64,000 nt of DNA. Origin: UBA11403 sp963784615. GTDB taxonomy: Bacteria; Pseudomonadota; Gammaproteobacteria; Legionellales; Legionellaceae. Positions 1-8,368 of this stretch are shown here, piece by piece. Where the stretch lies: assembly GCA_963784615.1 (NCBI GenBank), contig CAWASG010000001.1:558001-622000 (forward strand), written 5' to 3'. Below the pieces are notes generated by a model that was given only the letters and a program-made list of their open reading frames with translations, was not told where the DNA came from and did not search any database. Numbering within the stretch: position 1 is the stretch's first letter; each line of letters begins with the position of its first letter. The position numbers were made by a program, and so were the translations under genes.

Positions 1-2
1 AT

Positions 3-491
3 AGCGCTTATTACATCGGACAACGTGCACAATTGGCTATGGAATATCGGGTTGCACTGTCAGATGCAGTAGCCTGTTTGAAGTGGACATTAGGCGATGT
101 AGATAAGAAAGAAAATAAAGATGCCATTCTACAATCTACACAAGTGAAAGAGCTATTCGATACCCTTTCACCTTTAATGAGTGAACCGCAACTTAGAGCA
201 GCAATTGATAATACTGTTGAAGATGACCTTGTAGTAGAAGCAAACGAAAAGACAATTCTTCTCTTCGGCCGCACCCTCAATAATCAAGAAAAAGCACTTG
301 TTTATGGCATATATGGCTATGAGCAAGGTGGTGCTTTGGATGTTGGTAAGGGATTGTGGTACTTGGCGTGTCAAGCGATAACCTGGGTAGTAGACAGTGT
401 AAAGGGTCTGTGGAGTAGTCAAGAAGTTCCTGCTCCTGTTGCTGATCAACCAGAACCAACAGCACCTCCTACTTCACCTATATCAATATAA
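3..491 (+). CDS. C-terminal part of an unknown protein (5' end outside window)
   Basis: The reading frame is open to the left edge, with in-frame codons from base 3, so the gene starts before the window. About 163 residues are visible. A TTG at 33 and an ATG at 39 are possible internal starts, but nothing marks them as real. The visible part is mostly helical and mixed polar. A hydrophobic patch lies near WYLACQAITWVV, and the C-terminus is a Pro/Ala-rich tail (PAPVADQPEPTAPPTSP) that looks like a disordered linker. I do not recognise the family. A strong palindrome at 531-558 follows and probably ends its transcript. It is real coding sequence with good confidence; its function is unknown. 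Confidence 0.6.
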   Translation, partial: SAYYIGQRAQLAMEYRVALSDAVACLKWTLGDVDKKENKDAILQSTQVKELFDTLSPLMSEPQLRAAIDNTVEDDLVVEANEKTILLFGRTLNNQEKALVYGIYGYEQGGALDVGKGLWYLACQAITWVVDSVKGLWSSQEVPAPVADQPEPTAPPTSPISI

Positions 492-530
492 ACTACCTCG
501 CATAGCGTTAACGCAACCAATGCTACTTTT

Positions 531-558
531 TTTACCGAGCCGCGCGCGGCTCGGTAAA
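531..558. terminator. Perfect 14-bp-arm palindrome, probable terminator
   Basis: A 28-base perfect palindrome (TTTACCGAGCCGCG plus its complement) sits between the first gene and rimO. It is GC-rich with A/T ends, so it can fold on either strand. The arm ending TACCGAGCCGCG resembles the palindrome at about 46.46-46.65 kb into which a family-B element has inserted, so this is probably a dispersed hairpin. Confidence 0.6.
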
Positions 559-602
559 TCATTGCAGGTCTCAGTGTATTTTTTTAACGGTATTAAATAA
601 CC

Positions 603-1901
603 ATGAATTATAAAGTTGGATTTGTCAGTTTAGGATGTCCGAAGGCTTTGGTTGATTCGGAACGGATTATCACGCAGTTACGCGCTCAAGGTTATGAACT
701 GGTTTCAACCTACAAAGATGCTGGTGTTGTGGTGATTAACACTTGTGGCTTTATCGACTCAGCAGTGAAAGAATCCCTCGATAGCATCAAAGAAGCCATG
801 GCTGAAAATGGTCGAGTGATTGTAACGGGATGCTTGGGAGCAAAAGCTGATATCATTCGCAAAGAATGCCCTGATGTACTGCATATCAGTGGTGCGCATG
901 CTTATGAAGAAGTGGTGAATGCTGTGCATCAGCATCTACCACCACCGACAGATCCCTTTGTACAATTGATTCCACCACAAGGCATTAAACTGACACCACG
1001 TCATTATGCCTATCTAAAAATCTCCGAGGGATGTAATCAGAAATGCACGTTCTGTATTATCCCCACCATGAGAGGCAAACTGCAAAGCTACCCACTCACC
1101 CAAGTACTAACTGAAGCAAAGCGATTAAAAGAAGCTGGCGTTCAGGAAATTTTAGTCATCTCTCAAGACACCAGTGCTTATGGTATTGATACTCGCTACG
1201 AACCGGTTGAATGGCAAGGCGAAACGGTCAACACACGATTTTACGAATTATGCGAACAATTAGGCGAGCTAGGCATTTGGGTGCGATTGCATTATGTCTA
1301 CCCCTACCCTCACGTCGATGACATTATCCCCTTGATGCGCGACAAGCGTATTCTGCCTTACCTGGATATTCCACTGCAACACGCCAATCAACGCATTCTA
1401 AAAGCGATGAAACGACCGGCCAACAGTGAAAATACCTTGGCGCGAATTGCCAAATGGCGAGACATTTGCCCCGATATCACATTACGATCGACGTTTATTG
1501 TTGGGTTTCCTGGCGAAACAGAAGAGGAATTTGAAGAGCTGCTCGACTTTTTAAAGGAAGCTAAACTCGATCGCGTAGGTTGCTTTAAATATTCGCCGGT
1601 TGAAGGTGCGCGAGCAAATGATTTGGAGAACCCTGTTCCGGAAGACGTGAAAGAAGATCGCTATCACCGATTCATGCAAGTTCAAGCCGAAATCAGCCAA
1701 AACAAATTGGCCGCCAAAATAGGTACACAGCAAACCGTACTCGTGGATTCTATAACCGACGATTATATCATCGCCCGCAGCATGGGCGATGCACCAGAAA
1801 TCGATGGATTGGTATACGTTGAGCCTAGACCCGGCGTTAAAATGGGCGATTTACTGACAGTCACTATTACTGATAGCGATGAGTATGATTTATATGCTTA
1901 A
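603..1901 (+). CDS. rimO: Ribosomal protein S12 methylthiotransferase RimO
   Basis: RimO is a radical-SAM enzyme that adds a methylthio group to the conserved Asp of ribosomal protein S12, using two [4Fe-4S] clusters. The 432 residues match the family length (E. coli 441). The N-terminal UPF0004 domain has its three cluster cysteines at C12, C48 and C77. The radical-SAM motif CNQKCTFC places cysteines at 144, 148 and 151. A TRAM-type RNA-binding segment closes the protein. The opening FVSLGCPKALVDSE is typical of RimO rather than of its paralogue MiaB. The ATG start gives the canonical N-terminus. The gene stands alone: a palindrome lies upstream and a family-A repeat downstream. Confidence 0.95.
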   Translation: MNYKVGFVSLGCPKALVDSERIITQLRAQGYELVSTYKDAGVVVINTCGFIDSAVKESLDSIKEAMAENGRVIVTGCLGAKADIIRKECPDVLHISGAHAYEEVVNAVHQHLPPPTDPFVQLIPPQGIKLTPRHYAYLKISEGCNQKCTFCIIPTMRGKLQSYPLTQVLTEAKRLKEAGVQEILVISQDTSAYGIDTRYEPVEWQGETVNTRFYELCEQLGELGIWVRLHYVYPYPHVDDIIPLMRDKRILPYLDIPLQHANQRILKAMKRPANSENTLARIAKWRDICPDITLRSTFIVGFPGETEEEFEELLDFLKEAKLDRVGCFKYSPVEGARANDLENPVPEDVKEDRYHRFMQVQAEISQNKLAAKIGTQQTVLVDSITDDYIIARSMGDAPEIDGLVYVEPRPGVKMGDLLTVTITDSDEYDLYA

Positions 1902-1950
1902 TTGAGGTTCTGTTGAAAGTAATGGCGCAGGTTAGGTTGGGTGCACTAAT

Positions 1951-2051
1951 CGTCGTTGCGAGGCACGAAGCAATCCAGAGAACAAAGCTTCTAACCCTGG
2001 ATATGCTTCGTGCCTCGCAACGACGCCTGATACAACATTGCACAAATTGAA
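1951..2051. repeat. Family-A palindromic repeat, copy A1
   Basis: Core arms at about 1951-1978 and 1998-2025 are near-perfect inverted copies (CGTTGCGAGGCACGAAGCAA and its complement) around a short AT-richer loop. The shared tail CTGATACAACATTGCACAAA follows. The same core recurs at 28.4, 35.2, 47.7, 48.0 and 58.2 kb, and variants occur at 41.5 and 47.8 kb. It lies between rimO and map and contains no gene. Confidence 0.85.
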
Positions 2052-2180
2052 AGATTCGTTAAAGACGCGTCTTTTTATGGCTAAATCGCTATCGGGAACT
2101 CGGGACTATGAAATTGCTGCCAAGATTTTACTGTTGTGTTAGTATAAATTCCATTAGCCGGCTATTTGGAATGTTTTTAT

Positions 2181-2945
2181 ATGTCAATTACGATTAAAAC
2201 CCCCTCTGAAATTGAAGCAATGCGCGTTGCAGGTCGTTTAGCAGCAGACGTACTTGAAATGATCGGTCCTCATGTTCAAGCGGGGACAACAACGGATGAA
2301 CTCAATACCATTTGTCATGATTATATTGTCAATGTACAAAAAGCTATTCCTGCACCATTAAATTATAATGGATTTCCGAAGTCCATATGCACTTCTGTGA
2401 ATCATGTTGTGTGTCACGGCATTCCAGGGAAAAAAATATTAAAAAATGGCGATATTATAAATATTGATATAACGGTAATCAAAGACGAGTTTCATGGTGA
2501 TACCAGTAAGATGTTTATCGTTGGTACCCCATCCGTTCAAGCCACACACGTTGTAAGAATTGCGCAAGAGTGCCTCAACATTGGCATTCAACTCGTCAAG
2601 CCCGGCGTTCATCTGGGCACAATCGGGCATGCCATTCAACAGCATGCCGAAAAAAATCGTTGTTCCGTTGTTCGTGATTACTGCGGGCATGGGATTGGCC
2701 GTGTCTTTCATGAAGAGCCTCAAGTCCTCCATTATGGTATTCCCAACACACGAGAAGTACTAAAAGAAGGCATGACATTCACTATCGAGCCCATGATCAA
2801 CATTGGAAAATATCAGACGCGGTTATTGCCGGATCAATGGACCGTGGTTACCAAAGATCATAGCCTCTCGGCACAATGGGAACATACCTTATTAGTCACA
2901 AGTGATGGCGTTGAAATCTTAACCCTTCGGAATGAAGAGCGGTAA
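2181..2945 (+). CDS. map: Type I methionine aminopeptidase
   Basis: This dinuclear-metal peptidase removes the initiator Met from new proteins. I chose the ATG at 2181 over the in-frame TTG at 2166. It gives the standard N-terminus MSITIKTPSEIEAMR, and GGAA lies 9 bases upstream. The 254 residues fit the type I family. Metal ligands are visible at D96 (NIDIT), D107 (HGDTS), H170 (CGHGIG), E203 (TIEPM) and E234 (QWEHT), one residue lower than in E. coli. Only 2 bases separate it from astD, so the two are probably co-transcribed, which is an unusual pairing. It is not beside rpsB-tsf here, so a second copy elsewhere is possible. Confidence 0.95.
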   Translation: MSITIKTPSEIEAMRVAGRLAADVLEMIGPHVQAGTTTDELNTICHDYIVNVQKAIPAPLNYNGFPKSICTSVNHVVCHGIPGKKILKNGDIINIDITVIKDEFHGDTSKMFIVGTPSVQATHVVRIAQECLNIGIQLVKPGVHLGTIGHAIQQHAEKNRCSVVRDYCGHGIGRVFHEEPQVLHYGIPNTREVLKEGMTFTIEPMINIGKYQTRLLPDQWTVVTKDHSLSAQWEHTLLVTSDGVEILTLRNEER

Positions 2946-2947
2946 AC

Positions 2948-4417
2948 ATGAATACAGGGAAGTTATCAGGCCACTATATCAATGGTGAGTGGATTAAAGG
3001 CAACGGCTCATTATTTCACTCCGTCAATCCAGCCAATGGCGAAATCATTTGGCAAGGTGCTGGAGCAACCCAAGAAGAGGTCTCGATGGCCTATGAGGGT
3101 GCTCGAAATGCGCTAACGCATTGGAGCAGCCTAGATTACTCAGCACGAATACACATCATTCAGTCTTTCGCCAAATGCGTCGAGAGTAAAAAGCAAGAAT
3201 TAACGCGCATGATTTCTGTCGAAACGGGTAAACCCTCCTGGGAAGCCTTGACTGAAGTAAGTGCTGTTATTGCTAAAATTAATTTATCAATCAAAGCATT
3301 TGAGGAGCGCTGCCCTACGACTCAAACGCCGAGTGCAGAAGCGACCGCAGTACTACGCTATAAGCCACATGGTGTTGTGGCCGTACTAGGGCCATTTAAT
3401 TTCCCAGCACATCTCAGCAATGGTCATATTGTCCCTGCCTTATTAGCGGGAAATACCGTTATCTACAAACCCAGTGAACTAACCCCGGCTGTTGCCGAGT
3501 TTATCATGCGGTGCTGGCATGATAGTGGTTTACCCGCTGGCGTCATTCAATGCATTCAGGGTGACGTAACAAGCGCAAAAACCTTACTGTCTTGCGATAT
3601 TCAAGGTGTTTTTTTCACGGGAAGTTATCAAGCAGGCATTAGCATTAATCAACAATTCGCCACTCGCCCCGAAGTCATTTTAGCGCTGGAGATGGGGGGG
3701 AATAACCCACTGATTATCGATGAAGTCAGCAACATCAAAGCAGCTGTTTATCATAGTATTCTTTCCAGTTTTATCACCGCAGGACAACGCTGCACATGCG
3801 CTCGACGAATGTATATACCCAATACGTCTGGTGGTGATGCTTTTCTTAAACAATTTATTCAGGCCAGTCAACAGCTCAAAGTGGGCTCATTTACAACCAC
3901 GCCAGAACCTTTTATGGGGCCTGTCATACGTTATGAACATGCGCTCAGTCATTTGGAAAAACAGGCGGCACTTTTAAAGGCAGGTGGAAAATCCCTACTG
4001 AAGATGTCTTTAATTGAGCCCGATACAGGTTTTTTATCGCCCGGAATTGTTGATATGACGATGGTTGCCAACGCTGCCGATGAGGAAATTTTCGCGCCTT
4101 TAGTGCAAATTCATCGCTATGATGATTTTGACAACGCAATCATGATGGCAAATCAAACTGCCTATGGCCTTGCTGCGGGCTTATTCAGCGACAATTCAGC
4201 TCATTACCAACACTTCTATAACACCATTCGCGCAGGGCTCATCAACTGGAACAGGCCAACCACCGGCGCCGCAAGCGCCCTGCCCTTTGGCGGCATCGGT
4301 AAAAGCGGAAATCATCGCCCAAGCGCGTATTTTGCGGCGGATTATTGTGCGTATCCTATTGCCAGTTTAGAACAAACATGTTTGACTATGCCGGAAACTA
4401 TTTTACCTGGGCTATAA
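2948..4417 (+). CDS. astD: N-succinylglutamate 5-semialdehyde dehydrogenase AstD
   Basis: This is an aldehyde dehydrogenase of the arginine succinyltransferase pathway; it oxidises succinylglutamate semialdehyde to succinylglutamate with NAD+. The 489 residues are close to the usual length. Visible features are the cofactor region LGPFNFPAHLSNGH (147-160), the general base E248 in LEMGG, and the nucleophile C282 in AGQRCTCARR. The LGPFNFP and GQRCTCARR signatures favour AstD over other aldehyde dehydrogenases. The gene starts 2 bases after map. No astA, astB or astE lies nearby, so the rest of the pathway must be elsewhere or missing. Confidence 0.9.
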   Translation: MNTGKLSGHYINGEWIKGNGSLFHSVNPANGEIIWQGAGATQEEVSMAYEGARNALTHWSSLDYSARIHIIQSFAKCVESKKQELTRMISVETGKPSWEALTEVSAVIAKINLSIKAFEERCPTTQTPSAEATAVLRYKPHGVVAVLGPFNFPAHLSNGHIVPALLAGNTVIYKPSELTPAVAEFIMRCWHDSGLPAGVIQCIQGDVTSAKTLLSCDIQGVFFTGSYQAGISINQQFATRPEVILALEMGGNNPLIIDEVSNIKAAVYHSILSSFITAGQRCTCARRMYIPNTSGGDAFLKQFIQASQQLKVGSFTTTPEPFMGPVIRYEHALSHLEKQAALLKAGGKSLLKMSLIEPDTGFLSPGIVDMTMVANAADEEIFAPLVQIHRYDDFDNAIMMANQTAYGLAAGLFSDNSAHYQHFYNTIRAGLINWNRPTTGAASALPFGGIGKSGNHRPSAYFAADYCAYPIASLEQTCLTMPETILPGL

Positions 4418-4447
4418 AATCCAACATTTAGATAAATTCTTCGGCTG

Positions 4448-4725
4448 GGATAAACCGTGGCCTCACTGCCATTAAGTTAAAGAAAAAATGATTAATGTAC
4501 GCGTAGGTTGGTGAGTAAGTTGGGTTGGGTTGGGTTGGGTTGGGTTGGGTTGGGTTGGGTTGGGTTGGGTTGGGTTGGGTTGGGTTGGGTTGGGCGAGAG
4601 CGAAGCCCAACATAGAGGGTTTTGTTGGGCTTCGCTCTCGCTCAACCCAACCTACTCACCAACCTTCTCACCAACCTACTCCGATTAATTCCCTTCACTT
4701 AATGGCAGTAAGGCCACGGTTTATC
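4448..4725. mobile_element. Family-B non-autonomous element, copy B1, with expanded TTGGG array
   Basis: This fills the 342-base gap after astD. The ends are inverted copies: GGATAAACCGTGGCC then TCACTGCCATTAAG at 4448-4476, and the complement at about 4698-4725. Inside lies the family-B core, GAGCGAAGCCCAACA facing its complement. The left arm carries 15 perfect TTGGG units (4520-4594). There is no transposase; the Pro/Gln/Asn-rich ORFs that cross it are translations of the repeat. It belongs with the copies at 8.2, 11.4, 46.5, 50.5, 55.1 and 62.5 kb. Confidence 0.75.
4520..4594 (+). repeat. Pentanucleotide microsatellite (TTGGG)15
   Basis: Fifteen uninterrupted TTGGG units (75 bases) lie in the left arm of element B1. 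Other copies have only one or two units at this place (AGGTTGGGTTGAG), so this is a local expansion by replication slippage. It is not coding. Confidence 0.95.
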
Positions 4726-4759
4726 CGAATGTCCAATTAAACAGGAAATATGTAAAATC

Positions 4760-5398
4760 ATGATAACATTAAGTACCGCTCGGCAACTATTTGAACTTCT
4801 CAACCAGGAAGAGGAGCGCCTTTCCACCTACGAAGCCATCACGCCATTACATCAGTTGGAAATGAGATATTCATTCTTTATACTCAACAAAATATTTAGA
4901 CACACACCTTACGAGACCATTCATATTCCCTTGGAAAAGATGCTCTACAATCGCTGGTGTCGTATTATGAATACAGACATCAACTATTGTCAGGATTTTG
5001 AAAATCCTGCCAACGTTGTCTGCGTAGCAATTTCCAAAGCATTATCGAGTGAGTTCTCGCCCTCTCTCATTTTTTTAATGCCTAGTTTGACTGAGCATGA
5101 TCCTGCAACCTATCTTACTTCTTCATATGAAGATGAGATTGATTTACATGAATGTATTTTAAATGACGATGGCACGCGCCTAATTAATATCCGAGATGTA
5201 CTTTCGTTTGCAAAAGTAGATGGCTTACTAAAATGCAACTATTTATCTGATGACGGCAAAATGGAACAACTCACACCAGCTGAAAGAGACCGGCTGCACA
5301 TACGTCACCCCAGCATATCCCTCTGCCTTGATGCGATACATAAACGCCTCACTTTTACGCACTATGGAAACACGACGGGGCTGCGCTTAATCGTCTAA
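4760..5398 (+). CDS. Unknown protein, 212 residues
   Basis: I do not recognise this gene. AGGAA lies upstream of the ATG. The protein is soluble with no signal peptide or membrane segment. The first half is predicted helical (QLFELLNQEEERL). The second half contains the acidic stretch EDEIDLHECILNDD and a patch reading LTPAERDRLHIRHP. The next gene starts 26 bases after its stop and is also unknown, so the two probably form a small operon. Length, codon use and a clear ribosome site make it likely to be real. A secreted effector is conceivable in this kind of genome, but no sequence feature shows it. Confidence 0.6.
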   Translation: MITLSTARQLFELLNQEEERLSTYEAITPLHQLEMRYSFFILNKIFRHTPYETIHIPLEKMLYNRWCRIMNTDINYCQDFENPANVVCVAISKALSSEFSPSLIFLMPSLTEHDPATYLTSSYEDEIDLHECILNDDGTRLINIRDVLSFAKVDGLLKCNYLSDDGKMEQLTPAERDRLHIRHPSISLCLDAIHKRLTFTHYGNTTGLRLIV

Positions 5399-5424
5399 TA
5401 AATGGCCTAAAAGAAGGTGGCGAA

Positions 5425-6159
5425 ATGAACGGGCATCCTGAATTAGACGCAGGGAGTATGGCTAATCTTGCAATCCTCGAATTTAGTGAGTACCTTGATA
5501 CGCTTGATGACACCACTCGAGAAAGCGTGTTTTCAGTGGGATTATTTGATCGATTTAGAGGCCGCGAACCAGAATTTTCTTCGATTGGAAAAAAATGGCA
5601 GTTACTTTCAGATCCTAAAGGTCGTGGCTACCTACACAATCAACAATATTGTGTTGAGATGATAGCCAATGATTTGGAAGACATATTAGATGCAAATCCC
5701 GGCCTATATGAATCCACTTCTTGTCATGGCAGCAGCATAAGCGAGCTAAGCAATCTTTCCAGGCATGTCGAGCAGTCATTAGATAGGGTTGCAGAAAAAT
5801 TACCAGTGATGAAACTGAACATTGCCTATGTTGAAAAAGGTGAACTATCACTTTATACGCGATTAATTGATCAATTGACTCGAGACAAGACGTTCCGTTT
5901 GTCGATGGATGAGATATTAAACCTTGCAGTTCAGGCTATCGATGATTTTCCAACGGCCAAGAGGGCCTGCAGGCGTTTATTTAAAACTATTTTACAGCGT
6001 AGCGAGCCGAATATTCGGGAGACTTTAGCCCGTCATCTTCCACCTAGATGCCTCTCATTACTTAATGATGAAGCAACAATCCAAAACGCTAACCGGATGT
6101 TTCGACCTCAACGACGAGAAAGAGAGGTACAGCATATGATGCCAAATCATCAATCATAA
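5425..6159 (+). CDS. Unknown helical protein, 244 residues
   Basis: I do not recognise this gene. AAGGTGG precedes the ATG at a good distance. The protein is hydrophilic, predicted mostly helical and without membrane segments. Its C-terminus is basic (RMFRPQRREREVQ). It follows the previous unknown gene by 26 bases and probably shares its mRNA. The first residues (MNGHPELDAGSMANL) look flexible. Nothing visible points to an enzyme. Confidence 0.6.
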   Translation: MNGHPELDAGSMANLAILEFSEYLDTLDDTTRESVFSVGLFDRFRGREPEFSSIGKKWQLLSDPKGRGYLHNQQYCVEMIANDLEDILDANPGLYESTSCHGSSISELSNLSRHVEQSLDRVAEKLPVMKLNIAYVEKGELSLYTRLIDQLTRDKTFRLSMDEILNLAVQAIDDFPTAKRACRRLFKTILQRSEPNIRETLARHLPPRCLSLLNDEATIQNANRMFRPQRREREVQHMMPNHQS

Positions 6160-6269
6160 AATGGGTACCTGGGTCAGAAGTTAATATTGCTTGATGATAT
6201 CACCCGTTGGTGGATTAACCGCTCCTGTGTCATAAACAAAGCCTAACTGCTCATCATATTTCGGATGAA

Positions 6270-6299
6270 TTGATGTAATTCAAATGACAAGAGTATAAA
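6270..6299 (+). promoter_or_regulatory. Candidate sigma70 promoter for pcs
   Basis: TTGATG (6270-6275) and TATAAA (6294-6299) are separated by 18 bases. They lie about 60 bases upstream of the pcs start, in the only sizeable gap of this stretch. The match is moderate. Confidence 0.4.
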
Positions 6300-6361
6300 A
6301 CATTGTACTAACGCACTTAATCTTGCTATTATTTTTAAGTCAACGACAAGTAGAGCACTGA

Positions 6362-7126
6362 ATGCAAAACGAAAAACAAACCTACCGCCCCATCCAATAT
6401 TTTTCAGCATGGATAGTCCACATCTTCACTGGAAGTGCGGCATTCATTGGCCTTTGGTCACTGCTTAAAATTCATGAACATGAATATACCTTTGCACTGT
6501 GGCTGATGGCCATCACTGTTGTGATTGATGCAATCGATGGAACATTTGCTAGATTGGTTCATGTTAAATCTGTTTTACCAAAGATTGATGGCACCTTATT
6601 AGATAATATCGTCGATTTTTTAAATTACGTTATTACGCCCTGCTTTTTTCTTCTTGTTAAACCGGAGATGTTGCCCCCCAATGTTGCCTTACTCATTGTA
6701 TTTGCAATCACAATGACCTCCGCCTACCAATTTTGCCAGGCCGATGCTAAAACACCCGATCACTTTTTCAAAGGGTTCCCCTGTTACTGGAACATCACAG
6801 TGTTCTACATGTTTATTTTTGATACATCAATGACCGTCAATGCTTGGATTTTGGCCTTATTCTGTATTTTGATTTTTGTCCCGATAAAATATGTTTACCC
6901 ATCACGACTTGATTACCTCACGGAATCAAAACAACTAAAACGATTAATGCATACGTTTTCTATTCTTTACGGCATATCCTCGACACTTATTCTGTGGGAG
7001 TATCCGGAAATTAACTCGCTGTGGTTGGCCCTTTCATTCGGCTATATTATAATGTATCTCTTCTTAAGCTTTTATCGCACCTACTCCCCTATGATTTTAG
7101 CTAAAATAGCTGTTCACCGTCATTAA
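6362..7126 (+). CDS. pcs: Phosphatidylcholine synthase (CDP-alcohol phosphatidyltransferase)
   Basis: The enzyme condenses CDP-diacylglycerol with choline to make phosphatidylcholine in one step at the inner membrane. The CDP-alcohol phosphotransferase motif is complete: D56-x2-D59-G60-x2-A63-R64, then G77-x3-D81-x3-D85 (IDGTLLDNIVD). About eight hydrophobic segments follow, and 254 residues is typical. The longer R-to-G spacing fits Pcs rather than PgsA or PssA. This pathway depends on choline, which is commonly taken from a host, and is known in host-associated bacteria such as Legionella. A short secreted protein and a thioredoxin-like protein follow with gaps of 18 and 12 bases, suggesting an operon. 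Confidence 0.88.
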   Translation: MQNEKQTYRPIQYFSAWIVHIFTGSAAFIGLWSLLKIHEHEYTFALWLMAITVVIDAIDGTFARLVHVKSVLPKIDGTLLDNIVDFLNYVITPCFFLLVKPEMLPPNVALLIVFAITMTSAYQFCQADAKTPDHFFKGFPCYWNITVFYMFIFDTSMTVNAWILALFCILIFVPIKYVYPSRLDYLTESKQLKRLMHTFSILYGISSTLILWEYPEINSLWLALSFGYIIMYLFLSFYRTYSPMILAKIAVHRH

Positions 7127-7144
7127 TTTATTAGAGGAATCAAT

Positions 7145-7630
7145 ATGTTGTACCCTGTAACACGTCTTGCTTGTTTTGGACTTCTCTCTCTTTCAGTTGC
7201 GGCACTTCATGCCAGTACATTCCCTCGAGGATGTGATGTGAGCGGATTTGGTTACAATGGCCGCTATTTAGCTTTAAATTCAGAAGGTTCACAAACGTTT
7301 TTTCTTATTCAAAATCGCACCAACCAACCAATTCAATTACAACGCCATGAAACACGAGATGTCTTTATGAGCCCAAAACTGGAAGCCAATCTCGCAGCCA
7401 ATTATTGGGCCGCATTTGCCTCAGATGAGCAAAGCATGAATTTTCAATGCGCTATCAAAAATGGCGACACAACATCAGCTATCAATTGCAGTGACGTACT
7501 CGATGTATGCCGATATCCCCGCGTCCGGTTTGCTTTAAGTAATATGGGTAACTACTGGGTATCAACCAACAAAACACAAGACTTAGTAATTAAAGAAGCC
7601 GTTGCCAAGGGCATTTATTTGAAGTGGTAA
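7145..7630 (+). CDS. Unknown secreted cysteine-containing protein
   Basis: GAGGA lies upstream of the ATG. A clear Sec signal peptide (about residues 1-23) ends in LHA before STFPRG, so the protein is exported to the periplasm or beyond. The mature part of about 138 residues has four cysteines (RGCDV, FQCAI, INCSD, DVCRY), enough for two disulfides, and looks beta-rich. I do not recognise the family. It sits between pcs and a thioredoxin-like gene in a tight run. The redox neighbour is cytosolic, so a folding partnership should not be assumed. Confidence 0.65.
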   Translation: MLYPVTRLACFGLLSLSVAALHASTFPRGCDVSGFGYNGRYLALNSEGSQTFFLIQNRTNQPIQLQRHETRDVFMSPKLEANLAANYWAAFASDEQSMNFQCAIKNGDTTSAINCSDVLDVCRYPRVRFALSNMGNYWVSTNKTQDLVIKEAVAKGIYLKW

Positions 7631-7642
7631 GGAGAAGCTATT

Positions 7643-8203
7643 ATGGCAAGAACAGAATCAACTATGCTACCTCTTGGAACGAAAGCACCTTCGTTTTCAT
7701 TGGTGGATACCGTTAGTGGCAAAACAGTAAATTTAAACCTACCTGAAACACCCGCTGCAACGGTCATTATGTTTATCTGTAATCACTGCCCATTCGTACG
7801 ACACGTTAATCCTGAGTTATCACGCCTGGCACTTGATTACTCACCTCAAAACGTCCGATTTATTGCAATAAATTCAAATAATATTGACGCATACCCTGAT
7901 GATGCGCCAGAACATATGAAAGTAGTAGCGAAAGCGGAAGGCTATTCATTCCCCTATTTATTCGATGAAACCCAGGAAGTTGCAAAAGCCTATCAGGCTG
8001 CTTGCACCCCTGATTTCTTCATCTTCGACAACGACCTATGCTTGATATATCGCGGGCAACTGGATGATTCAAGACCGAGCAATCAAATCGAAGTAAACGG
8101 ATCTTCAATTCGCACAGCACTGGATTCTTTACTGCAAGGCAAGGCCATACCAACCCATCAAAAACCTAGCTTGGGCTGCAATATTAAGTGGAAAGTTGAC
8201 TAG
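7643..8203 (+). CDS. Thioredoxin-like (AhpC/TSA-type) family protein
   Basis: A strong AAGGAGAA ribosome site precedes the ATG. The 186-residue protein has a thioredoxin fold with the redox pair C46-N-H-C49 (FICNHCPFVRH). This CNHCPF form, together with a C-terminus ending PSLGCNIKWK, identifies a group of cytosolic redoxin-like proteins that resemble AhpC/TSA. The cis-Pro region is TPDFFIFD. There is no signal peptide. The substrate is unknown; thiol-disulfide exchange or peroxide reduction are the family activities. It is the last gene of the pcs run, and a family-B repeat begins 13 bases after its stop. Confidence 0.8.
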   Translation: MARTESTMLPLGTKAPSFSLVDTVSGKTVNLNLPETPAATVIMFICNHCPFVRHVNPELSRLALDYSPQNVRFIAINSNNIDAYPDDAPEHMKVVAKAEGYSFPYLFDETQEVAKAYQAACTPDFFIFDNDLCLIYRGQLDDSRPSNQIEVNGSSIRTALDSLLQGKAIPTHQKPSLGCNIKWKVD

Positions 8204-8215
8204 CCAAAGTAGCCT

Positions 8216-8322
8216 CACTGCCATTAAGTTAAGGGAAATAATCGGACGTAGGTTGGGTTGAGCGAGAGCGAAGCCCAACAAAATCGTCATGTTGGGCTTC
8301 GCTCTCGCTCAACCCAACCTAC
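8216..8322. repeat. Family-B element, copy B2 (right end missing)
   Basis: It begins with the terminal sequence CACTGCCATTAAGTTAAG, followed by the TAGGTTGGGTTGAGCGAGAG arm and its complement, and ends at AACCCAACCTACG. The right-hand terminal sequence CTTAATGGCAGTG is absent, so the copy is truncated. It lies between convergent genes (the thioredoxin-like gene and ccmB). Confidence 0.8.
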
Positions 8323-8368
8323 GCGTGCATCAACCAGACTACGGAGCATCCTCTTCAACTCAACACAC

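Noticed and set aside
4428..4740. Short Pro/Thr/Gln-rich and Gly/Trp/Val-rich ORFs on both strands
   Set aside because: They are translations of the TTGGG microsatellite and element B1, with no other coding signs.
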